Source: Tranzscheliella williamsii
Lineage: Eukaryota; Basidiomycota; Ustilaginomycetes; Ustilaginales; Ustilaginaceae
DNA length: 64,000 nt
Direction: 5' to 3'
Assembly (NCBI GenBank): GCA_023212725.1
Contig: JALBYF010000059.1
Location: 50,998 to 114,997, forward strand
Numbering within the stretch: the stretch's first letter is position 1; each line of letters begins with the position of its first letter. The notes beneath the pieces are model-generated. The model searched no databases. It worked only from the letters and a program-made list of their open reading frames with translations, and was not told the DNA's origin. Below, piece by piece: positions 1 to 8,150 of this stretch. Position numbers and translations under genes: made by a program.

Positions 1-556
1 TTGATATTTCCTTTCGTCGAGCAACACCTTTCCTCCTGATCGGTCGGGCCTGTCGCTCCTCGCTGCGATGCGAGTCGCATCCTCTCTTCCGGCCTACCTT
101 GTTACACCCTACTCATCTCTGCGCCGGTCTTGGCGGTTCCATCCTTCCTGTTTCGCAACCGCCTGGCCAGCGGAGAGCAATATACCTAGCACACACTCAT
201 TCAATCCATCTGCATCCTGATAACACTGTCCGAGAATGTCTGCACAGTTAGCCAACTAGTTTCAGGGGGTGGTCCGGGTAGGCATTTCGCTCTACCGATG
301 CGGTCCCGATAGCCCCGATGCTTATCACGAGATCGGGTTGCCAAATTCGACATCCCAGTCAACCTCGAAATTGGCCGAGAAGTAGCCGCGTCGTTGCCCG
401 AGGCGTGCACAGATTGCGATTGTCTGACTGAGCGTATCTGCCATGCACCGTAACCCATAGATAGCGCTGATCGTACATCTAGCCTTTCCTTCCGCACCCA
501 TCCCTTGGACCCCGTCCTGCAGCGCTTGCAAAGGACGAACAGGAAAGTGATAGACC
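1..556. other. Upstream non-coding region of the HyuB-like gene
   Basis: I see no convincing coding sequence on either strand here. The + strand is pyrimidine-rich at the start. An in-frame TAG sits at 551-553, just before the ATG at 557, so the downstream ORF cannot simply continue upstream. No sequence resembling the hydantoinase A half of 5-oxoprolinase is recognisable. The stretch probably holds the promoter and 5' UTR of the gene at 557. Confidence 0.5.
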
Positions 557-2551
557 ATGCCGGAACCCACGAGCCAGAAGCCGAGCAAGGCAGCGCCGTC
601 TAAGGACGGCAGCGATGGACCCGATCCGATTCTGCTTTCGCTCTTTGCGAACCGGTTCATGTCGGTGGCTGAGTCCATGGGAAAGTCTCTGCAGCAGACA
701 TCCATTTCGACGAACATCAAGGAGAGGCTGGACTTCTCGTGCGCGTTGTTCAGCCCGGATGGCTCGCTCGTCGCCAACGCGCCGCATCTGCCTGTCCATC
801 TCGGCTCCATGTCATTTGCCGTCAAATTTCAGGTCGAGTATCTCAAAGAGATCGGCGAAACGATGAAGCGGGGCGACGTAGTTATGGCCAACATGCCCGT
901 TGCCGGTGGCTCCCACCTGCCGGACATTACTTGCATCACCCCCTGCCACGCAGAAGACTCGGATGAGATCATCTTTTTCTGCGCCAGCCGAGGCCACCAT
1001 GCCGACATTGGCGGCATCACCGCCGGCTCGATGCCGCCCAACTCCAAGACGCTTTTCGAGGAAGGCGCCCGGATCAAGTCGTTCAAGATCGTCAGCGAGG
1101 GCCAGTTTGATCGACAGGGTCTGGTCAAGTACATGCTCGAAGAACCCGCCCAGTACCCGGGCTGCTCGGGCACGCGATGCTTTCGGGACGTCGAGAGCGA
1201 TCTGCAGGCGCAGATCGCGGCGAATCAGAAGGGCATCAATCTCATCCACATGCTCGTTGCCGAGTGGGGGCTCGACATGGTACAGCAGTATATGGAGTAC
1301 ATCCGACACAACGCCGAGTCGGCGGTGCGCGACCTGCTGCGTCATGTCGCCAAGCGCCAGGGGACGAACAAGCTGGAAGCGGTCGAGTTCATGGACGACG
1401 GAACGCCGATCGCACTGAGCGTCGAAATCGACCCCGAGAAGGGCTCGGCCATCTTTGATTTCGAAGGTACGGGCCCGGAAGTGGCTGCCAACTTCAACTG
1501 CCCGCGCAGCGTCGCTTCATCGGCCATCATCTACTGCCTGCGCGCGATGGTCTCGTCTGACATCCCGCTGAACCAGGGATGCCTGACGCCGATTGACATC
1601 CGCATCCCGAAGGGATGTCTTCTCGATCCGTCCGAGACAGCCGCGGTGGTGGGCGGCAATGTGCTCACTTCCCAGCGGATTACCGACGTGGTGCTACGCG
1701 CGTTCACGGCGGCGGCCGCAAGCCAGGGTGACACCAATAATCTCACGTTCGGGCTGGGCGGCAAGGACAAGCAGGGGAATCACATCGAAGGCTTTGGCTA
1801 CTACGAGACGATTGCCGGCGGGTCGGGTGCCGGGCCGTTCTGGCACGGCACGTCGGGCGTCCACACGCACATGACGAACACGCGGATGACGGACCCGGAG
1901 ATCATGGAGCGGCGGTATCCGGTGCTGGTGCGCGAGTTCTCGCTGCGCGACGGATCTGGCGGCGAGGGCCGGTTCCGGGGTGGCGACGGCGTGGTGCGCG
2001 ATCTGGAGTTCCTAGCGCCCGAGATCGAGGTCTCGATCCTGAGCGAGCGGCGTGTCTTCCAGCCGTACGGGCTGCAGGGCGGCGAGGCCGCACAGCGCGG
2101 CCTGAACCTCTGGATCAAGCAGCGGCGGGCAGCGGACGGCGACCTGCGCGAGAACGAGGCAGCCGGAACCGCGCCGCCGCGGGTCATCAACCTCGGCGGC
2201 AAGAACACCACCACCATGGGCCGCGGCGACCGCATCGTCATCCACACCCCCGGCGGCGGCGGATGGGGCTCCCCCCCTTCGACCCACCCAAGCGACGCCG
2301 CAGCCAACCCGACCCCCGCACCCCGCTCGTCGCACCGCGACGAACGCGAGGACCGCGACCCCATCAACGCGCGCAACGCCTCGGCCCGCATGGCCCCGCT
2401 CCTCAACGACGACTCTTCCCCCACCGGCGTCATCGCCCCCGACCGCATCGCCGACGACCCCGCCGACACCCACAGCACCCTCTCCGCGCACCATACCACC
2501 CGCGCCCGGGGCAGTGTCGCCGCCTGGAGCTCCCTCCAGCTGGGCGCTTAA
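557..2551 (+). CDS. Hydantoinase B / 5-oxoprolinase C-terminal-half protein (stand-alone)
   Basis: This 664-residue protein matches the HyuB half of ATP-dependent 5-oxoprolinase, which opens 5-oxoproline to glutamate in glutathione turnover. The domain starts near residue 23 ([20 protein letters not shown]) and continues through [17 protein letters not shown] and [15 protein letters not shown]. It ends with the glycine-rich [11 protein letters not shown] near residue 570. Eukaryotic 5-oxoprolinases are normally single chains of about 1,290 residues with an N-terminal HyuA half; here the ORF begins at the HyuB boundary, with a TAG immediately upstream and a good ATG context. About 95 low-complexity Pro/Ala/Arg residues extend past the usual C-terminus. 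Either the locus encodes a separate B subunit or an upstream part is joined by an intron I cannot see. Family assignment is firm; the full gene structure is not. Confidence 0.85.
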   Translation: MPEPTSQKPSKAAPSKDGSDGPDPILLSLFANRFMSVAESMGKSLQQTSISTNIKERLDFSCALFSPDGSLVANAPHLPVHLGSMSFAVKFQVEYLKEIGETMKRGDVVMANMPVAGGSHLPDITCITPCHAEDSDEIIFFCASRGHHADIGGITAGSMPPNSKTLFEEGARIKSFKIVSEGQFDRQGLVKYMLEEPAQYPGCSGTRCFRDVESDLQAQIAANQKGINLIHMLVAEWGLDMVQQYMEYIRHNAESAVRDLLRHVAKRQGTNKLEAVEFMDDGTPIALSVEIDPEKGSAIFDFEGTGPEVAANFNCPRSVASSAIIYCLRAMVSSDIPLNQGCLTPIDIRIPKGCLLDPSETAAVVGGNVLTSQRITDVVLRAFTAAAASQGDTNNLTFGLGGKDKQGNHIEGFGYYETIAGGSGAGPFWHGTSGVHTHMTNTRMTDPEIMERRYPVLVREFSLRDGSGGEGRFRGGDGVVRDLEFLAPEIEVSILSERRVFQPYGLQGGEAAQRGLNLWIKQRRAADGDLRENEAAGTAPPRVINLGGKNTTTMGRGDRIVIHTPGGGGWGSPPSTHPSDAAANPTPAPRSSHRDEREDRDPINARNASARMAPLLNDDSSPTGVIAPDRIADDPADTHSTLSAHHTTRARGSVAAWSSLQLGA

Positions 2552-3446
2552 TCGACCTACCCTCTCGCTTCCCCTGCCCATTGTAAGCCAAAATCGGCTC
2601 TCTTGTCCCTAGCAAGATCGGGAACCGATCAGCATATATTTGGCCCGATGCAGATAGCCTAATCGGGGCGGCAAAGCCGACGAGCAATGACGGCGCTTTC
2701 GCCGCGCTGCGTCCCTGCGGGGTGTGGCCGATAAAAGCGAATTTCGCATCGGCCGACGCATGTACTCCACAATCACCCCAATCTCAATTCCGACCCAATC
2801 CCTCAAATACGTTCATGTGATAACCACCTAAGCGCAAAAGTCACAGTGACTTTGAAACGGGATGGCCTCTGTGCTGACGCTGCATGGAGGCGCGTCCGCT
2901 TCCGCTGTCAGAAAGATACTGCGACTGCGCTGCGATTAGGAAGGGGTCCGTCTCCGTGCCGTGCGAAGTGCGTCGCTCTGCCAAGCGCCAGGCTATCGTC
3001 GGCTACTTGGCGGATCTGCCGACGTGCCATCTGGCCGCCTTTTGCGCGTCGGATACATTTCCCACTGCCAATCGTAAATGGATCTGTGTAGATACTGTGA
3101 CTGTGACTAAAGAGCAGACAGATTTTGATGGCTGTTGGCTATCTCGCCCCTGGCAGAGATGCTGAATGCGCGAGATTGCGTCTCCTTTGCGCAGCAGGAG
3201 CAGCGAGCGCAGTCGCTCACACTCTTGCCGTCTGTCTGGCTGCGTATATAATACTACCCGCCGCGCTTCTGGCGACTGTCTCTGCCATGACCTGATCCCT
3301 GACGCCGTCTGCTAACTTGCTCCGCCGCCGACCCCGCCCGGACCCTACCATTTCGATAACGCTCGTAGTTTAAGCAAAGAGGTGGTCCCGTCGCTTGCTA
3401 GATAGCGCTTTCTCTGCTTCACATATCGCAAGAGTGTCTGTGCGAA
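2552..3446. other. Intergenic region, PAL promoter
   Basis: There is no supported gene here. Short TGTGACTGTGACT-type repeats occur around 3095-3110 and a related GATACTGCGACTGCG motif near 2915. A TATA-like element lies at 3245-3253, about 195 bases before the PAL start. The rest shows no recognisable structure. Confidence 0.4.
3245..3253 (+). promoter_or_regulatory. TATA-like element of the PAL gene
   Basis: TATATAATA lies 194 bases upstream of the PAL ATG, followed by a C/T-rich stretch typical of fungal transcription starts. It is assigned by sequence and position only. Confidence 0.35.
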
Positions 3447-5618
3447 ATGGCTCCTACCGCTCAAGTTCAGGCGGCGCCAACGTCGGGTCTCCTGGTCCAG
3501 CCTTCGACTACAAAGCTTCGCAAGGCGTCCTCCTTCCGCACAGAGCAGGTCGTCATCGATGGCCACACGCTCAAGATCGACGGCCTGGTCTCCTCCGCTC
3601 GGTACGGCCACGTGCCCGTGCTGGATACGTCGCCGGAGGTGCGCAAGCGCATTGACGACTCGGTCCAGTCTCTCATTGCCAAGCTCGAGCGGGGCGAATC
3701 GCTCTACGGCATCAACACCGGCTTTGGCGGCTCGGCGGACTCGCGTACTGCCAATACGCGCGCGCTCCAGCTCGCCCTGCTCCAGATGCAGCAGTGTGGC
3801 GTCCTGCCCGTCCCGTCCACCTTTCCCACCGGCGAGCCCAGCTCGGCGCCGTTCGCCCTGCCGCTAACCGACACCGAGTCATCGCTCGTCATGCCCGAAG
3901 CCTGGGTCCGCGGCGCCATCGTCGTCCGGCTCAGCTCTCTAATGCGCGGCCACAGCGGCGTCCGCTGGGAGATCCTCGACAAGATGCAGAAGCTTTTCCT
4001 TGCGAACAACGTCACCCCCGTCGTCCCCGTCCGCTCCAGCATCTCGGCCAGTGGCGACCTTAGCCCTCTCAGCTACGTGGCCGGCGCCCTTGCCGGCCAG
4101 CGCGGCATCTACTGCTTTGTCACAGACAAGGCCTCCGGACAGCGTGTCAAGGTGACCGCCGACGAGGCGTGCCGCTTGCACAATATTGAGCCCGTCTCGT
4201 ACGAACCCAAGGAGGCCCTCGGCCTGCTCAACGGCACCGCCTTCTCCGCCTCGGTCGCTGGCCTTGCCACCTACGAAGCCGAGAAGCTCGCCATGCTTAC
4301 ACAGCTCACCACCGCCATGGCCATTGAAGCGCTCAAGGGCACCGATGCCAGCTTTGCTCCTTTCATCCATGAGGTGGCGCGTCCCCATCCTGGACAGATC
4401 AAGAGCGCACGTCTTATCCTGGCTCTGCTCAAAGGCTCGCAATTGGCCGAACACTTTGAGAATGAGAAGCACGTTCTCTTTTCCGAAGACAACGGCACGC
4501 TGCGACAGGATCGCTACACGCTTCGAACCGCCTCGCAGTGGGTGGGCCCAGGCCTTGAAGACATTGAGAATGCCAAGCGCAGCGTCGATATCGAGATTAA
4601 CAGCACCACCGACAACCCTCTGATCGACCCCTACGACGGCGATGGGCGCATCCACCACGGCGGCAACTTCCAGGCCATGGCAATGACCAACGCCGTCGAA
4701 AAGTTGCGGCTTGCGCTCTGCGCGATGGGCAAGATGACGTTCCAGCAGATGACCGAGCTAATCAACCCGGCCATGAACCGGGGACTGCCGGCCAACCTGG
4801 CGTCTACGCCGGATCTCTCGCTCAACTTTCACGCCAAGGGCATCGACATTGCGCTCGCCGGTGTCACGTCGGAGCTCATGTTCCTCGGCAACCCGGTCTC
4901 GACACACGTGCAGAGCGCCGAGATGGCGAACCAGGCGATCAACTCGCTGGCGCTCGTCAGCGGGCGCCAGACGCTGCAGGCGGTCGAGTGCCTCTCGATG
5001 ATCCAGGCCTGGTCGCTCTATCTGCTCTGCCAGGCGTTTGACATCCGCGCCCTGCAGCATAAGGTGGCGGCGCAGCTGCCGGCGCTAATCGTCGCGTCGC
5101 TGGGGAGCCACTTTGGCGAGTGGATGGACGAGGCGGCGCAGGCGCGTATCGCGCAGGAGGTGCTCCGGCACATGAGCAAACGGCTGGACGAGACGTCGTC
5201 GAAGGATCTGCGCGACCGGCTCGTCGAGACCTACCAGGACGCGTCGTCGGTGCTGGTCGCCTACTTTTCCGAGCTGCCTAGTGGCGGCGGTGCGGACCCA
5301 CTGCGCAACATTGTCCGGTGGCGCGCAGCGGGCGTTGCCGGGACGGAGAAGATCTACCGCGACGTGACGGTCGAGTTCCTCGCGCACCCGCACGCCTGCC
5401 ATGCCTCGCCGCTCCTCGGCCGCACGCGCCGCGCATACGAGTTTGTCCGCTCCACGCTCGGCGTCCCCATGCACGGCCGCGAGAACTTGCACGAGTTCCA
5501 GGGCGAGTTCGCCCAGTGGAACACCACTGGCGGATACGTTTCGGTCATCTACGCCGCCATCCGCGACGGCGAGCTCTACGCCATGCTCGCCGACCTCGAG
5601 GCCGACCTCGCCCTCTGA
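3447..5618 (+). CDS. PAL: Phenylalanine ammonia-lyase
   Basis: This 723-residue intronless enzyme deaminates L-phenylalanine to trans-cinnamate in the cytosol, feeding aromatic catabolism. The MIO cofactor triad Ala201-Ser202-Gly203 lies in SISASGDLSPLSY, and the catalytic Tyr87 in SLYGINTGFGG. Further conserved blocks include NGTAFSAS, RQDRYTLRT, STTDNPLID, HHGGNFQA and AEMANQAINSLAL. Length fits fungal PAL (about 715 residues). At the substrate-selectivity position, where Rhodotorula PAL has His-Gln, this protein reads Met114-Gln115. The gene is convergent with the membrane-protein gene on the - strand, 145 bases away. Assignment as an aromatic amino-acid lyase is secure; the Phe/Tyr preference is inferred. 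Confidence 0.96.
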   Translation: MAPTAQVQAAPTSGLLVQPSTTKLRKASSFRTEQVVIDGHTLKIDGLVSSARYGHVPVLDTSPEVRKRIDDSVQSLIAKLERGESLYGINTGFGGSADSRTANTRALQLALLQMQQCGVLPVPSTFPTGEPSSAPFALPLTDTESSLVMPEAWVRGAIVVRLSSLMRGHSGVRWEILDKMQKLFLANNVTPVVPVRSSISASGDLSPLSYVAGALAGQRGIYCFVTDKASGQRVKVTADEACRLHNIEPVSYEPKEALGLLNGTAFSASVAGLATYEAEKLAMLTQLTTAMAIEALKGTDASFAPFIHEVARPHPGQIKSARLILALLKGSQLAEHFENEKHVLFSEDNGTLRQDRYTLRTASQWVGPGLEDIENAKRSVDIEINSTTDNPLIDPYDGDGRIHHGGNFQAMAMTNAVEKLRLALCAMGKMTFQQMTELINPAMNRGLPANLASTPDLSLNFHAKGIDIALAGVTSELMFLGNPVSTHVQSAEMANQAINSLALVSGRQTLQAVECLSMIQAWSLYLLCQAFDIRALQHKVAAQLPALIVASLGSHFGEWMDEAAQARIAQEVLRHMSKRLDETSSKDLRDRLVETYQDASSVLVAYFSELPSGGGADPLRNIVRWRAAGVAGTEKIYRDVTVEFLAHPHACHASPLLGRTRRAYEFVRSTLGVPMHGRENLHEFQGEFAQWNTTGGYVSVIYAAIRDGELYAMLADLEADLAL

Positions 5619-5645
5619 CCGCCCGCCTCCCGCGCTCATCCCACC

Positions 5646-5696
5646 GTCACCGTCGGAAACGGCCTGTCATTTCACTGTCACTGTCGGAAACGGCCT
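5646..5696 (+). repeat. Direct repeat of 20 bp between convergent 3' ends
   Basis: GTCACCGTCGGAAACGGCCT at 5646-5665 recurs as GTCACTGTCGGAAACGGCCT at 5677-5696, with one mismatch and a 31-base period. It sits between the PAL stop and the stop of the opposing gene. A function in 3'-end formation is possible but unsupported. Confidence 0.7.
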
Positions 5697-5763
5697 AGCT
5701 CATTTATCCCATTTCACCGTGCGAGACGCGAACCACCAAACGCTGGGGATGGTATTGCAGAGC

Positions 5764-7400
5764 TTACGCGTCCTTTTTGTCGGCGGGCAGGGGGGCAAGG
5801 CGGAGAGCTGCACGCTTATCGGCGTCGACGGTGGAGGGGGGGCCGGCGAGGAGGGCGAGGATGCGGCGGAGGGAGCTGTCGAGGGCGTGCGGCTTGGACT
5901 CGTACAGAGCGGAGAGGGTGGCGAGGCCGAGGGCGAGCAGGGCGAGGTCGGCGGCAGGCGGCGTGCGGACGAGGCAGCGCTTTCTGAGAACCGCGTACGA
6001 CGAGGCGAGGGACAGGCGGGTAAGGTCTGTTGTAGGGTAGGCCGGACGGAGAGGATTGTCAGCAACGTACGGGGACGGTAGAAGAACAGGACGGATGGAT
6101 ACCTACAGCTTGCGAGTTGGGCGCGGCGCGAGGGCGGGAGGGCGAGGAGGAAGATGCTGCTGAGGAAGCCGTTGAGGAAGTAGCGCTGGCGCGGAAGGAG
6201 GGTGCGCGGGAGGTAGTGCTGAAAAGCGCAGGTGAGCGCCCAGGCGGTGCTGATGCTGCCGGAGAGCACGGTGGCGCCCTGGACGGTGGCGCGGCCGAAG
6301 CGGAAGAGCGCCGCCTCGGGGTCGCTTAGCACCTGGCGGTAGTGCAGCAGCTGCGACAGCGCGGCGAACGCAGCAAACAGCTTGGCCGATGCCTGCCACT
6401 GGCGTGCAAAGAATCCAAGAAAGTTTTTGCTGCAACTGGGCTGGGTTGGATGCAGCACGGCGCAGAGCAAGCGCGAGTGCGCTGGATGCGCGGGCGAGTA
6501 ATCGAGCACCGGGTTGATCAGCGCGTACCTGGTGGTGGGATAGCCTGACGGCGTCAGCGCGGACAGGACCGGCGCCTGGAACGCCGGATAGGGTGCCGAC
6601 GTCTTGGTCGGTGTCGCGAGCGTCGCGATCGTATCGGCGATCTGCCTCGGCTCGGGCCAGGCCATGGTCGCTGGCAGCCCCGCCGGCCGCGGCGGGATGT
6701 AGCTCGTACTCCGCGCCAGGATCAAGCTGCCGTACGACGCAGGGAAGCAGTCCGGCTCGAAGAGGAAGCTCCAAAACAGCTGGCCGTTCGAAAGCGCATA
6801 GAAGAAGGAGGCTCCGATCCAGTCGGGCACCCAGCTGACCAGACGGGAGCCGCTGGACCGGAGGTCAGCATACACGCTCTCCACCGCCTTGGTGCTCATC
6901 CAAAGCGCCATGCTTTGGCGGACAGCGGGCAGGGGAAAGGCGGCCAGCACGCTGGACGCAGCCAGTGCGGAGAAGAACGGCACCAGCACAGCGCTGCGCA
7001 ATAGCCGGACGAGATGCCTTTTGATCCTATCTCTCGTCAGTGTCGCATCGAGATCGTCCTCGGACCACGCCTTGGAAACAAGCAGCCGACGCAGACGGGT
7101 GAGATGCGAGAGCAAGGCACGGTAGACAACCGAGTAGAGCGCCAGCGCGCCGCCTGCCTGTACGGACTGGCGCGAGACGACAGCGCGGAGGCCATCCTTG
7201 AGCGACTTTTTGCGCATGGCCAGAGGCAGAATCCCGTCGATGGCAACGTTGGCGGTGTATCCCAGCAGAAAAGCCTTGGCGGCCGCGTGCGACCTCGGCG
7301 AGATAGGCGGCTGAGCGACGAATGCACGCAGCTCGCTCATGCTCCTCGGCACGGGCGACCGGGAGGGCGCCGTCTGCGACGACGACAGAGGGGCCGCCAT
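5764..7400 (-). CDS. TMEM135-like multi-pass membrane protein (two exons)
   Basis: I read two exons on the - strand: 7400-6107 and 6026-5764, with an 80-nt intron (donor GTAGGT at 6106, acceptor CAACAG ending at 6027). Splicing gives 518 residues ending LAPLPADKKDA and replaces a meaningless read-through tail. Several hydrophobic segments alternate with charged loops. ALWMSTKAVESVY, NGQLFWSFLFEPDCFPASYG and the late NREQ-free hydrophobic repeats recall the TMEM135/PMP24 family, linked to peroxisomes and mitochondria. The ORF is open upstream to a TTG at 7442, but the first ATG is at 7400. The membrane character is clear; the family name rests on remembered motifs only. Confidence 0.55.
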
Positions 7401-8150
7401 CCTCTTCTTCGGCGCCGTAGGGTGCGGTCGAGGAAGTGACAAACCAACAGCGGTCCTGTCGATCCAAGAGAGTTACTGAAGCAGAAGACGCAGACGACAC
7501 AACGAAGCGGCCCCAACGAACGATTGTGAAGGGAAGGTGAGTGGAACCGCTTTCAGCCGTTTACCCCGCTTCTCACTGTCGCTCTAACATGGCCGCTCTG
7601 GCGTAATTTCGACCCAAAGCAGAGCTGCATCAGAGCACAGGACAGAACAGAACACGACATGTAAGATTCATGAATGATTCAATTGCTAAGGCGAAGTTCG
7701 GACATAGAGGGCGTGCCGACTGATTTGAAATACACGTTTCAAGTTGGGTTGGATTACGAATTCACAATTCCATGTATGCCAGATGACCGCACAAATCGCG
7801 AAAGGAGCGTGGCGATAAGGAAAGGGGGCGTGGCTCTATCATTGTCTACGTTTGTGATTGAATTCAGCTGATTCTCACTAAATACGGTATTCGCATTGCT
7901 GGCGGAATTAGCAGTAAGCGCCGACCACGATCGGCTTGCTTTATCTCCGCCACCTCTTACTCTATCCAACCACCTCGTCTTGCTCTTGCTTGCCAACACT
8001 CTTCTGTCTACCGTCAAGCAAACTTCTCAGTGGCAGCATCACGACTTGCACGAGCCCTGGGCAACCTTGTCCATTCTAGCCACGCACTTTCTAGCGCACA
8101 GCCACTTCTGCCGTGTGATATCCGCAGCAGCACTGCGGGCATTTCTGGCC
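7401..8150. other. Divergent promoter region
   Basis: This region separates the TMEM135-like gene (-) from the Zn2Cys6 gene (+). It is relatively AT-rich around 7640-7890. The ORF of the transcription factor is open upstream of its probable ATG to 7896, but that stretch (many Leu/His/Ser) looks like translated 5' UTR rather than protein. Confidence 0.4.

Noticed and set aside
325..825. 166-residue - strand ORF upstream and antisense to the HyuB gene
   Set aside because: The tail reads protein-like but has no recognisable domain, and half of it is antisense to conserved HyuB sequence.
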